Assembly (NCBI RefSeq): GCF_018141105.1
Contig: NZ_CP054839.1
Span: forward strand, 3,968,001-4,032,000
Direction of reading: 5' to 3'
DNA from: Saccharopolyspora erythraea
Lineage (GTDB): Bacteria > Actinomycetota > Actinomycetes > Mycobacteriales > Pseudonocardiaceae
Length of the DNA stretch: 64,000 nt
The notes under the pieces are model-generated. The model did no database searches. It had not been told where the DNA came from and was given only the letters and a program-made list of their open reading frames with translations. Position 1 is the stretch's first letter. Every line of letters starts with the position of its first letter. The position numbers and the translations under genes are program-made. This document shows positions 28,577 to 36,887 of this stretch, one piece after another.

Positions 28577-29003
28577 GTGGTGATCGTGTGCGGGAGCGCA
28601 CTCCTGCGCACACCCGCACGAAGCGGCAGCGGGCAGGCCGAGCCGGTGGAGCAGCGCCGCTGTGCGCCGTTACCGTCCTGCCGGACCAAGTCGTCTGGTC
28701 AAGGACGTGCCGTTGTAGACCCTGTGAGACCTCCCGAGCGCTGAATCGTCGCGCGTCGCGCATGTGCGCCGCGCTCCTCCTTGCTGCGGTACAAGCTCAT
28801 CGGCGCCTGGCTCCTCGCGCTCTGCACCGCTTGCGGGGAGACCGCCAAGCTCACGGTCCTGGAGCGGATGAATGTGCGCTCCGTTCGACCCGAGCTGCTG
28901 GACCGGCTGCATGACGATGACCCTGGCCTGACAGCTGAGCTGCTCCAGGATCCGGTCGTGCGGCGCCGCAATGGCCTGTCCGGCAAGATCCGCCGGACCG
29001 GCC
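28577..29003. other. Intergenic stretch with no supported gene
   Basis: About 430 bases between the SDR promoter and the end of the amine oxidase gene. A plus-strand frame from 28781 encodes up to 97 residues, but it has no ribosome site, no family resemblance, and runs into the oxidase gene. The base composition is slightly less GC-rich than the flanks, which may mark decayed DNA. Confidence 0.4.
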
Positions 29004-30314
29004 CTAGCCGGCGCGCAGCGCGGTCTCGACGTGCCGCGCGGCGTGCAGGCCCGACTCGATCGCGCCGTCGATGAAACCCGCCCAGCCGCCCGCGATGTCG
29101 GAACCGGCGAAGTGGACGCCGCCGTGCGGTTCCCGCAGTGCCGCCAGATACCTGGTGAGCTGTCCCGGGCGCTGCATCGGCCAGGTCTCGCGGGAGAAGG
29201 CGTCCTGCATCCAGTTGTGGCCCGTGACGTCGACGACCTCCAGATCGTCGCGCCAGCAGCGCAAGGCCCGTGCGACTCCGTCCGCGTCGGTAGGATCGAG
29301 ATCCGAGGCCCGGGTACCGAACGCGACCAGGACGGTGTCGCCATCCACCGTGTACTCCGGCCGGACGAAGGTGAGCGCGTGGTCGTCCGGTGCGTAGGCG
29401 GTGAACGGGGCGACGTGCCCGCGCACCCGGATCCAGGTTTTCAACCCCTGCGAAGCGGTGCGCTCCGCGCTCGCCGCCAGCTTCGCCGCCGGCAGGCCCG
29501 GCTGGAAGTCGATGGAACCGAGCACGTTGAGCGGGAGCGTGCACACGATTCGTCGTGCGGTGTAGTGCTTTCCGTCCGCGGTGGTGGCTGTCGCCCGCCC
29601 GTCCTCCTGGCCGATCGCGGTGACGACCGTACCGAGGCGGAACTCGGCGGTGCCGTGCTCGGCCATGGCAGAGGCCAGGGAGGCGGTGCCGGTGCTGAGC
29701 CGGTAACCGGAGGTCGCCTCGTGCAGCAGCCGCCAGTCGCCCGACGCCGCGGCGCACCAGCGCATCGCCTGCGCCAGCCCGGAGACCTCGGCCGGGGCGT
29801 TGAAGTGCTCCGCCCACACGCCGGTGGTCACCTCCCGTTCGGCGGGGCCGAGGTCGAGCCCCCCGAAGTAGTCCACGACGGACTCGTGGTCGATCGAGTC
29901 CAGGCCCGGGTGCCGCAGCGGCTCGTAGGGCATCTCGAAGAACTTCCGGCTGTCCTCGGCGAGGCGGTCCATGCCGTGCTCGATGAGCGCGTCGAACTCC
30001 CCGGGAGTGCCCTGGTGCACCTGCCCGCCCGCGATCCAGTAGACCTCCTCGGACCCCGGGCTCGGCTCGACATCCAGCCCGTAGCGGGTGATCTCGCTCC
30101 ACGTGTGCGGCTGGAGCCAGTGCACCCAGGTGCCGCCCATCTCCAGCGGCCTGCCGAACCGGACGTCGGTCCACGTGCGCCCGCCGATGCGGTCGCGCGC
30201 TTCGAGCACGACGACCGAGCGGCCGCGTAGCGACAGCTCGCGGGCGGCGGTCAGCCCTGCGAAGCCGGCGCCGACAACAATGACGTCGTAGGAGTCGTCC
30301 ACGTCGATCCTCAT
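29004..30314 (-). CDS. Flavin monoamine oxidase family protein
   Basis: The 436-residue FAD enzyme begins with the GAGFAG motif (residues 15-20) followed by the ARDRIGGRTWT signature of monoamine/polyamine oxidases, and ends with HFAGSDIAGGWAGFIDGAIESG, the FAD-binding C-terminus. It should oxidise a primary or secondary amine to an aldehyde with release of H2O2. Its ATG overlaps the stop of the permease gene (ATGA), so the amine is probably imported by that permease. Control by the divergent TetR gene is likely. Confidence 0.88.
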   Translation of the reverse strand: MRIDVDDSYDVIVVGAGFAGLTAARELSLRGRSVVVLEARDRIGGRTWTDVRFGRPLEMGGTWVHWLQPHTWSEITRYGLDVEPSPGSEEVYWIAGGQVHQGTPGEFDALIEHGMDRLAEDSRKFFEMPYEPLRHPGLDSIDHESVVDYFGGLDLGPAEREVTTGVWAEHFNAPAEVSGLAQAMRWCAAASGDWRLLHEATSGYRLSTGTASLASAMAEHGTAEFRLGTVVTAIGQEDGRATATTADGKHYTARRIVCTLPLNVLGSIDFQPGLPAAKLAASAERTASQGLKTWIRVRGHVAPFTAYAPDDHALTFVRPEYTVDGDTVLVAFGTRASDLDPTDADGVARALRCWRDDLEVVDVTGHNWMQDAFSRETWPMQRPGQLTRYLAALREPHGGVHFAGSDIAGGWAGFIDGAIESGLHAARHVETALRAG

Positions 30315-31780
30315 TTCTGCGTTGGTTTCCCGTCGGCCGGGGCGGTTTGTGCCGCGAGTCCGGAATTGTCGGGCGGCAGGGCCGGAGTCTCGATCCGCCA
30401 TTGGAGTGGCTGGCGGTCCTGCACCAGCCGCCGGTAGGCGAACAGCACCACCGAGACGAGCAGGATGCCGACCCCTGCCGCGGTCTCCCGGAATCCGCCG
30501 TAGCCCGCCAGCGACGGGTGGGTCATGCCGGCCACGAGCACGAAAAGCACCGCGGCAACGGGAACCCAGATCCGGCCGCGCCTGATCGGCCGCGGCCAGT
30601 GCGGCCTGTCCTTGCGCAGCAGCAGGAAGGAGCCGACGGCCAGCGTCATCGCCACCAGGTAGCCGAGGTTGCTGGCCAGCAGGATGCTCAGCGGTTCGCC
30701 GAGCAGGAGCAGGATCACGGCGTTGATCACCGCGTCCAGCGTCAGCGACCGGCCGGGCACGCCCCAGCGGTTCAGCCAGTGCAGCTGCCGGAGCGTCATG
30801 CCGTCCTCGGCGAGCCCGTAGAGCGCCCGTCCGCCGTCGGCGGTCGTCGAGACCATGCCCAGGAACAACGCGACCACCAGGATCGACACGCCGATCCACG
30901 AGGAGGTGCCCAGCGACTGCTGGAACGCCATGGCGAAGGCGGAGAGCGGGTCGCCGGAGATGCGCTGCTCGCCGATCGCGCCCGACATCGCCAGCGGGAC
31001 GGCGAAGAAGACCACGACCATGAACAGCGTCGCCCGTTGCAGCGCGCGGGCGGTGTCGCGAGCGGGGTCCCGGTACTCGGGCGCGAACGACGCGCAGATC
31101 TCCGTGCCGTAGGTGGTCCACGCGGTGACGTAGAACCAGACGACCAGCGTCAGCCAGTTCCCGCCCTGGTACCAGGTCAGGTGGCCGAGGTCCCAGCCGC
31201 CGCTCGCCGGCGAGCTGACCACCAGGGCGGCCAGGCCGGCGATGACGACCACGCTCATGCACTTGTTCAGGTTCGCCGCGATCTTGACGCCGAAGTAGTT
31301 CAGCGCCCAGCCTCCCGCGATCGCCAGCAGAGCGATCAGCTCCGGGAGCCCGATCTCGTGCGACAGCAGCCGAAATCCGCCGGTGACCTGCGGGAACCAC
31401 TGCGAGTGCACGAGCTCGCCGATCGCGGCGGCGTTCACCGCGATGCTGAACGACCAGCCGATCAAGTACCCGAACGCCGCGACGGCGCTCAGCGGGGCGA
31501 AGTAGCGCTTCCACCCCTCGGCCGCGTACCGGGTGATGCCGCCGGAGCTGCCGGGGAACATCGAGGGGATCTCGGCGAAGAGCATGTTCTGCAGCAACCC
31601 GATCAGGGTCGCCGCCACCCAGATGCAGATCGCCGTCCACGCGCCGATCGTGCCGATCGCGTAGCCGCCGGTGACCAGCAGGCCGGTCGGGAGCGTCATG
31701 GCGATGGCGAAGCCGTCGCGCCAGGTGAGCGTGCGTCGGAGGGCGGGTCGCGGGGGAGGGGTCGACGGCGAGTCCGGCAT
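30311..31780 (-). CDS. APC-superfamily amino acid/polyamine permease
   Basis: A 489-residue membrane protein with about twelve spans. The first span region holds GLLVTGGYAIGTIGAW, the glycine-rich substrate-binding helix of APC transporters, followed by EIPSMFPGSSGGITRYA. It likely imports an amine or amino acid for the oxidase encoded directly downstream. The C-terminal 40 residues are hydrophilic. A hexamer repeat and the TetR-type palindrome lie in its leader. Confidence 0.88.
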   Translation of the reverse strand: MPDSPSTPPPRPALRRTLTWRDGFAIAMTLPTGLLVTGGYAIGTIGAWTAICIWVAATLIGLLQNMLFAEIPSMFPGSSGGITRYAAEGWKRYFAPLSAVAAFGYLIGWSFSIAVNAAAIGELVHSQWFPQVTGGFRLLSHEIGLPELIALLAIAGGWALNYFGVKIAANLNKCMSVVVIAGLAALVVSSPASGGWDLGHLTWYQGGNWLTLVVWFYVTAWTTYGTEICASFAPEYRDPARDTARALQRATLFMVVVFFAVPLAMSGAIGEQRISGDPLSAFAMAFQQSLGTSSWIGVSILVVALFLGMVSTTADGGRALYGLAEDGMTLRQLHWLNRWGVPGRSLTLDAVINAVILLLLGEPLSILLASNLGYLVAMTLAVGSFLLLRKDRPHWPRPIRRGRIWVPVAAVLFVLVAGMTHPSLAGYGGFRETAAGVGILLVSVVLFAYRRLVQDRQPLQWRIETPALPPDNSGLAAQTAPADGKPTQK

Positions 31781-31793
31781 GGCTGTCCATTCG

Positions 31794-31823
31794 GTGCGCG
31801 TGCGCGTGCGCGTGCGCGTGCGC
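31794..31823. repeat. GTGCGC x5 tandem hexamer repeat
   Basis: Five exact copies of GTGCGC in the permease leader, between the operator and the ATG at 31780. Alternating purine-pyrimidine runs can form Z-DNA and are prone to slippage. On the permease mRNA it reads GCGCAC repeats, just upstream of the start. Confidence 0.85.
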
Positions 31824-31912
31824 CGCGAGGCGTCGGGGGCGGGGTGCGCTGCGAGAACCCGGCGGTTGGCGTCAGGAGCTCGGCGGGAGAGGGCCCGAGT
31901 GCGCGGTAGCGG

Positions 31913-31931
31913 CAATAATACGTTATTATTG
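31913..31931. promoter_or_regulatory. Candidate TetR operator, AT-rich palindrome
   Basis: CAATAATA and TATTATTG flank a central CGT as perfect eight-base arms. The site is strikingly AT-rich in a 70% GC setting. It lies between the divergent TetR and permease genes, 45 bases before the TetR start, as expected for a shared operator. Confidence 0.75.
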
Positions 31932-31975
31932 GACCTTGCAAGAGGTGCTGACCAGCGGCGGAGGTGCGGTGGGCA

Positions 31976-32593
31976 ATGGCTGAAGGCGATCAGGGCCAGC
32001 GGGAGCACGTCCTGCGGGTGACGGCGGGCACGCTGGCCACCCACGGGTTCGACGGTGTCCGGCTGCGCGACGTGGCGTCGGCGGCCGGGGTGTCGATCGG
32101 GCTGATCCAGCACTACTTCGGGTCGCGGTCGCAACTGCTCGCCGCGGCGTTCGAGTGGTCGGTCGACGACCTGATCGCCCGCTGGCGCGGCGTCGTCGCC
32201 GGACAGCAGGATCCGCTGGACCGGCTCGTGCTGCTCGTCGAGACGCTCGCCGACGACCCGGAACTGCAACGCCGGAGTGCGACGTGGACGGAGTTCTGCG
32301 CCGCCGCGGCTCGGCATCCGGAGTTGCGCGGCGGTGTGCAGCGCGTCTTCCGGATGTGGCGGGAGATCCTGAGCGATCTGGTCCAGGAAGGGACGCGGCA
32401 GGGCGTCTTCCGTCCCAGGCTGCCGTTGGGGCACACCGTCGACCTGCTGTCGGCGCTGGTCGACGGCTGCGACATGGCCACGGCGTCCCGGGCCGGCGTG
32501 ATGGACCGGGACGGCTACCGAGGTCTTCACCTCGCGGCGATGCGGCTCGCGCTGGGGATCGACGACGACGGGACGGCAGCCGCCGGCGGTTGA
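31976..32593 (+). CDS. TetR-family transcriptional regulator
   Basis: The 205-residue protein has an N-terminal helix-turn-helix (LRDVASAAGVSIGLIQHYFGSRSQLL, residues about 29-54) and a helical C-terminal ligand domain of the TetR_C_6/BetI-like group. It probably represses the divergent permease/amine oxidase operon and itself, with the palindrome at 31913-31931 as the operator. The inducer is likely the amine or a product of it. ATG at 31976 is chosen; a GTG at 31964 lies on the ribosome site. Confidence 0.88.
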   Translation: MAEGDQGQREHVLRVTAGTLATHGFDGVRLRDVASAAGVSIGLIQHYFGSRSQLLAAAFEWSVDDLIARWRGVVAGQQDPLDRLVLLVETLADDPELQRRSATWTEFCAAAARHPELRGGVQRVFRMWREILSDLVQEGTRQGVFRPRLPLGHTVDLLSALVDGCDMATASRAGVMDRDGYRGLHLAAMRLALGIDDDGTAAAGG

Positions 32594-32615
32594 TGGCCGG
32601 CGGCCGGGCCCGGGC

Positions 32616-33284
32616 TCAGCCGACGAACTCCCGGTCGCCGTACCGCAGGTTGGCGCCGTCCCACCGGCCTCCGAGCCGCACGACGAACTCGCGGGCGAGC
32701 TCGAGGTCGGACAGCTCGGCGACGAGCACCAGCTCGCCGTCCATGGCGACCGACCCGCCCCCGAGACGTTCCCTTGCCAGCGGGTCGGCCACCAACCCGT
32801 CGTGCAGGTCGGTGACGTCCACGCCGGGGACCTCGACGAGGAACGCGTCGGTCCGCGCGGAGTCGCGCGCCAGGTGCTCGAAGGTCAGCACCGACTCCTG
32901 GCCGAACTCCTTGCGCACCAGGTCGGCGATGTGGTGCAGCTCGATCGGGTCGGTCTCGCGCACGTCGAACGAGCGCGACCGCTCGTAGGTGGCCCGCTGG
33001 AGCTCTCCGGACCAGAACACGCCGTCCAGCAGCTCCGAACGGCCGTCGCGGGCGCCGTTGTCCCGGATTACGCCGCGGACTGCGCGGGCGAACTCGGTCA
33101 GCGGCGTGTCCAGCCTGGGGTCCCCGGGATCGGTGATGACCGCGGTGTTGCTGGTGGCGAACAGAAGTGCCTGCGGCTGCGCCCGGTCGGCGGGAAGGGC
33201 CTGTGCCGTCCCGGCGGTGAAGGCGAACAGCAGCGAGACGACGGCGACGACCGAGCGTCGGCCGGGTCCGGAGGGGGTTCTCAA
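32616..33284 (-). CDS. Exported hypothetical protein
   Basis: A 222-residue protein with a signal peptide (RRSVVAVVSLLFAFTAGTAQA, residues 9-29). The mature part has about 190 residues, starting with PADRAQPQALLFATSNTA, and contains FWSGELQRATYERS and HHIADLVRKEFGQES. I do not recognise the family. The start is a TTG at 33284, preceded by AAGGAG with five bases between; no ATG or GTG fits the signal peptide. It converges on the TetR gene, with only 22 bases between the stops. Confidence 0.7.
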   Translation of the reverse strand: MRTPSGPGRRSVVAVVSLLFAFTAGTAQALPADRAQPQALLFATSNTAVITDPGDPRLDTPLTEFARAVRGVIRDNGARDGRSELLDGVFWSGELQRATYERSRSFDVRETDPIELHHIADLVRKEFGQESVLTFEHLARDSARTDAFLVEVPGVDVTDLHDGLVADPLARERLGGGSVAMDGELVLVAELSDLELAREFVVRLGGRWDGANLRYGDREFVG

Positions 33285-33463
33285 TTCGGCTCCTTGAAGT
33301 GCGGAGAACGGGCGTGCGCCCTGGGCTTCGGGCAGCTTGCCGCGCGAGTGCGCGCGGAGTCGCAGTTCTGGGCGTTCGCCGCGCGGGTTTCCTCCGATCG
33401 CGCAGCTCCCGAGCCGAGTCGTTGCGGACCAACGATTCCGAGACGTCGACGTCGACGGCGCAG

Positions 33464-34420
33464 TCAGCTCCCGGTCGTCCCGGCGGTCTCGGGCAGGGCG
33501 TCCGCGGTGAACTCCGCGGTCCGGACCTTCCCGCCGTGCTGGAAGTCCAGGAACAGGCGGTAGGTGCCGGCCGAGGGCACCTCGGCGTTGAAGGTGATTC
33601 GCGGCCCGGCGGGTGTGGTGCCGTCGCCGGGCTCGCCTTCGGGGTGCACGTGCAGGTACGCCAGGTCCGCTGCGCGCAACGCGACGAGGTGTCCGTAGGC
33701 GGCGAGGTAGGGCTGCAGGTCGGTGACCGGGCGACCGTCCCGGGTGACCTCCACGGTCAGCGGTGCGGACTTTCCGGCGACCAGGTCGCCTTCCAGGCGC
33801 ACCTGGTACTCGTCGACCTCCGCGATCCGGCTCGGCCGGTGGGCGGCGGGACTGAACTCGCCGGGTACCGACAGGTCGACGCCGAGCGTCTGCGCGGTGC
33901 CGCCTGCTGGGACGAAGTCGGCGAACACGCGGTAGGTCCCCGCCGTGTCGATGCGCATCGGCACCCGCCACGTGCCGTCGGGGGACATCTCCGGGTGCAG
34001 GTGCTCGTAGCCCGCGGTGTCCCGGCGCACGACGACGAGGTGCATGCGCTTGTCGTGCTCGACCTTGAACCCCGTCACCGCCTTCCCGCTCGGGGCCGTG
34101 ATGCGGAAGGAGAACTCGCTGACAGCGCCGCGCGGGAGCGTCGTCGTGGTGGGGGAGAGGGTGTAGCCGCCGTTGGTCGAGGACAGCCCGGCCGGGACCG
34201 GTTCCGCGCCGTGGCCGCGTTCCTCCCCGCCATGGCTGTGGCCGTCATCGGGGTGGTCCGGACCGAAGTGGCCGGCAAGACCCTCCACTGCCGTGCGGCC
34301 GTGGGGCTCCTCCGCCGCGTTGCTCGGGGACGGGCCGAGGGCGGCCCCGGTCACCCATGCTCCGCCGAACACGAGCGCGAGCGCCGCGCCGTAGGCGGAA
34401 AGCCTCGCTGCGGTGTTCAT
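33464..34420 (-). CDS. Exported His-rich protein, possible metal-related role
   Basis: The 318-residue protein has a signal peptide (residues 1-36), then a His/Gly-rich stretch (HPDDGHSHGGEERGHG, residues about 56-71), then two beta-sandwich-like halves with HLVVVRRDTAGYEHLHPE and HLVALRAADLAYLHVHPE. The repeated H-x-V...LHxHPE motif is typical of a family of secreted proteins found next to copper genes. The upstream CsoR-like box supports a copper link. The exact function is unknown. It ends the strand group before the XRE/BenE pair. Confidence 0.75.
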   Translation of the reverse strand: MNTAARLSAYGAALALVFGGAWVTGAALGPSPSNAAEEPHGRTAVEGLAGHFGPDHPDDGHSHGGEERGHGAEPVPAGLSSTNGGYTLSPTTTTLPRGAVSEFSFRITAPSGKAVTGFKVEHDKRMHLVVVRRDTAGYEHLHPEMSPDGTWRVPMRIDTAGTYRVFADFVPAGGTAQTLGVDLSVPGEFSPAAHRPSRIAEVDEYQVRLEGDLVAGKSAPLTVEVTRDGRPVTDLQPYLAAYGHLVALRAADLAYLHVHPEGEPGDGTTPAGPRITFNAEVPSAGTYRLFLDFQHGGKVRTAEFTADALPETAGTTGS

Positions 34421-34477
34421 CGACCCCTCCAGTCGCGGACGGCATGCGGCCGTCGCGGGCGCGGGACCACGACCCGG

Positions 34478-34498
34478 ATACTATAGGGGGGTAGTGTA
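34478..34498 (-). promoter_or_regulatory. CsoR-like operator overlapping a -10 element
   Basis: A G6 run flanked by inverted ACTA/TAGT (34480-34483 and 34492-34495). The minus strand reads CCCCCCTATAGTAT, like operators of CsoR-type copper repressors, and TATAGT would serve as the -10 of the His-rich protein gene 60 bases away. No csoR gene is in the window. Confidence 0.5.
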
Positions 34499-34525
34499 GG
34501 AATCTCGATCGGCCCGGCAAGCAGT

Positions 34526-35755
34526 TCAGGATTCGCCACTGTGGACGGGCTGGACGTCTCCGTCGGTGTTGCGTTCGCGGATCCTGGACATGCGGCTGAT
34601 CGCGTGGGCGGCGAGTCCGGCGACCAGGCCCCAGAACACCGACGCGATCCCGAGCGGCGCGAGCCCCGATGCGGTCACCAGGAACGCGATCAGCGCGGCG
34701 GTGCGGCTGCCGGGGTCGGCGGTCGCGCCGGCCAGCGAGCCGCCGATGGTGTCGAGCAGTCCGATGCCGGCGAGAGCGGCCACCAGCGCGACCGGGAACG
34801 CGCCGAGCAAGCTGGCGAGCGTGGCGCCGAAGACTCCCAGCAGCAGGTAGAAGAAACCGGAGACGACGCTGGCCCGGTAGCGCTGTGCGGGGTCGCGGTG
34901 CGCGTCGGGTCCCATGCACAGCGCGGCCGTGATGGCGGAGAGGTTGATGCCGAAGCAGCCCAGCGGCGCCAGGACGAGGTTGACCACACCGGTCCAGGAC
35001 AGCACCGGCGAGACCGGCGTCGAGTAGCCGTGCGCGCGCAACGTGACCACGCCCGGCAGGTTCTGCGAGGTCATGGTGATCACGAACAGCGGGATCGCGA
35101 TGCTGAACACGGCGTGTGCGGACCATTCGGGCCAGGTGAGCACCGGAACCGCCGCGGCGAGCCGGACCTCTTCGAAGTGGAGGGTGCCCTGCGCGCCCGC
35201 GAACGCGACCCCTGCGACGAGAGCGACCAGGACCGCGTACCGCGGGATCAGCGCCTTGCACACCAGGTAGCCGCCGAGCATCGCCAGCACCAGCCAGAAC
35301 TGCGTGCGCATGGTGGTGAAGACGTCGAGGCCGAAGCGCAGCAGCACGCCGCCGAGCAGGGCGGACGCGATCGAGGCCGGGATGAGGTCGACCGCCTTCT
35401 CGAACCAGCCCGTGACCCCGACCAGCACCGTCAGGGCGGCCGCCACCAGGAACGCGCCGACCGCCTCGGCCATCGAGGTACCTTGTGCGCTCGTGGCCAG
35501 CAGGGCGGCGCCCGGCGTGGACCAGGCGGTGACCACCGGTGCGCGGTGGCGGAGGGACAGCGTGATCGAGGTGATGCCGATGCCCACGCCCAGTGCCAGC
35601 ACCCACGAGCTGATCTCGGCAGGGCCCGCGCCGAGCGCCCCGGCGGCCTGGAACACGATGGCGGCCGAGCTGGTGACCCCGACCAGCGTGGTGAGGGCTC
35701 CCGCGACGAGGGAGGACACTGGGAGGACGCGGGAGGCGCGTCGGTGCAGCTGCAC
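34526..35755 (-). CDS. benE: Benzoate/H+ symporter BenE family protein
   Basis: A 409-residue membrane protein with about twelve spans. It has the BenE family start (SSLVAGALTTLVGVTSSAAIVFQAA) and the SLRHRAPVVTAWSTPGAALLATS motif of the substrate-binding helix. It should import benzoate or a similar aromatic acid. No benzoate degradation gene is seen nearby. The GTG start follows GGAAG. A divergent XRE-cupin regulator with a palindromic operator in the shared promoter region probably controls it. Confidence 0.88.
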   Translation of the reverse strand: MQLHRRASRVLPVSSLVAGALTTLVGVTSSAAIVFQAAGALGAGPAEISSWVLALGVGIGITSITLSLRHRAPVVTAWSTPGAALLATSAQGTSMAEAVGAFLVAAALTVLVGVTGWFEKAVDLIPASIASALLGGVLLRFGLDVFTTMRTQFWLVLAMLGGYLVCKALIPRYAVLVALVAGVAFAGAQGTLHFEEVRLAAAVPVLTWPEWSAHAVFSIAIPLFVITMTSQNLPGVVTLRAHGYSTPVSPVLSWTGVVNLVLAPLGCFGINLSAITAALCMGPDAHRDPAQRYRASVVSGFFYLLLGVFGATLASLLGAFPVALVAALAGIGLLDTIGGSLAGATADPGSRTAALIAFLVTASGLAPLGIASVFWGLVAGLAAHAISRMSRIRERNTDGDVQPVHSGES

Positions 35756-35771
35756 GGGACTTCCGTTCGCG

Positions 35772-35795
35772 GATCGTTCTGTTTGTGGAACGATC
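35772..35795. promoter_or_regulatory. Candidate operator between benE and the XRE-cupin gene
   Basis: GATCGTTC (35772-35779) and GAACGATC (35788-35795) are perfect inverted eight-base arms with an eight-base spacer. The site lies 17-41 bases from both divergent starts and can repress both genes at once. Confidence 0.75.
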
Positions 35796-35812
35796 GGATG
35801 CTAGGAGGCCGG

Positions 35813-36403
35813 TTGGAACTGGTCAAGGTGGTGGGTGCGAACCTGCGCGCGGTCCGGTCGGCGCGGGGCCTGTCGCTGTCGGAGGTCGCCCGCCGCGCCG
35901 CCATCGGCAAGGGCACGTTGTCGGAGCTGGAGGCCGGACAGCGCAACCCGACCCTGGAGACGCTCTACGCGCTCGCGCAGGTGCTCGAAGTGCCGCTGGG
36001 CGAACTGCTCGTCGAGGCCGAGGCTGCCGACGGCGGTCGGCAGGTGCTCGTGCGCAAGGGCGGCGCCGGCCTTTCCGGGCGCACCGTCGACGTGCAGCTG
36101 ATGGACCGCACCGTGATCGGCGGCTGCCGGCAGGAGGTCTACCGGGTGCACGTGCGGGCCGGCAGCCGGTACGTCTCGTCCGGGCACCAGCCCCGGGTCG
36201 TCGAGCAGCTCCTGGTCCACTCCGGAACGCTGGTCGCGGGCCCCGAGCGGGACCCGGTGACACTGGGACCGGGCGACTACCTCCGGTTCGACGGCGGGGT
36301 CGACCACGTCTACGAGGCACCGGACACCGACGTGGTCGCCACGCTGGTCATGCGCTACGTCGACCCGGTGGGCGATGCGCGGCCGGGATCGGCGGCTCCC
36401 TGA
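35813..36403 (+). CDS. XRE-family regulator with C-terminal cupin domain
   Basis: A 196-residue regulator. The helix-turn-helix (LSLSEVARRAAIGKGTLSELEAG, residues about 19-41) is followed by a cupin barrel (residues about 95-185) with SSGHQPRVVEQLLVHSG and GPGDYLRFDG. Such proteins sense small molecules through the cupin and act on adjacent transport or catabolic genes. I start it at TTG 35813, because AGGAGG lies six bases upstream; the ATG at 35798 would put the ribosome site inside the coding region and leave two bases to the operator. It likely controls benE. Confidence 0.82.
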   Translation: MELVKVVGANLRAVRSARGLSLSEVARRAAIGKGTLSELEAGQRNPTLETLYALAQVLEVPLGELLVEAEAADGGRQVLVRKGGAGLSGRTVDVQLMDRTVIGGCRQEVYRVHVRAGSRYVSSGHQPRVVEQLLVHSGTLVAGPERDPVTLGPGDYLRFDGGVDHVYEAPDTDVVATLVMRYVDPVGDARPGSAAP

Positions 36404-36632
36404 GCACTGCGCTCGCGGGTTCGGTGCGGTGCCTGTCGCGGACCCGGGGGACCACATTGGACCTCGGGCGCGCCGCCGCATTCGGGCCGGCTTTCGCCGC
36501 CGGGGGCGGACGCGGGCTTGTCGGCTGCAGGCCATCCAGGTCGACTCCGACGAGGTGGCTCTCCGGTTGATCAGCGTGGGAATTCCTTGGCATGCAACGA
36601 CATTCGCCGCCGGTCGGCGAGTGCGGAGTGCG
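36404..36632 (+). other. Intergenic stretch at the left border of the PKS cluster
   Basis: About 230 bases between the regulator gene and the P450 promoter. No gene or clear terminator found. It marks the change from transporter/regulator genes to the polyketide cluster. Confidence 0.4.
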
Positions 36633-36661
36633 TTGACGGCCGGAGGGGGCCGTGTTAGCCT
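36633..36661 (+). promoter_or_regulatory. Housekeeping-type promoter of the first P450 gene
   Basis: TTGACG (36633-36638), 17-base spacer, TAGCCT (36656-36661). This is close to the consensus for vegetative actinomycete promoters. It gives a long leader of about 220 bases before the ATG at 36888. Confidence 0.6.
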
Positions 36662-36887
36662 CCGCCCGACACCCGATCGGGGGATGGATGGCGAAGAGTC
36701 ATCCTGCTAGGTCCACCGCGCCGGTTGTCGCGTCGCAATGCATCTGGGGAACAGTGCTCCGTCAAGCGGTTCGCGGACGCACGGCTCCCGAACCGTTCCT
36801 CTCCCCGCCGACGATCCGCCATTGGTGGGCGCCCGGAGTTCCTTCCCGGCACGGCATCCGCGGGGACTCACGAAAGGTGCTCCAGAC

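Noticed and set aside
28781-29074. A 97-residue plus-strand frame with an apparent hydrophobic start
   Set aside because: No ribosome site, no family similarity, and it overlaps the 3' end of the amine oxidase gene.
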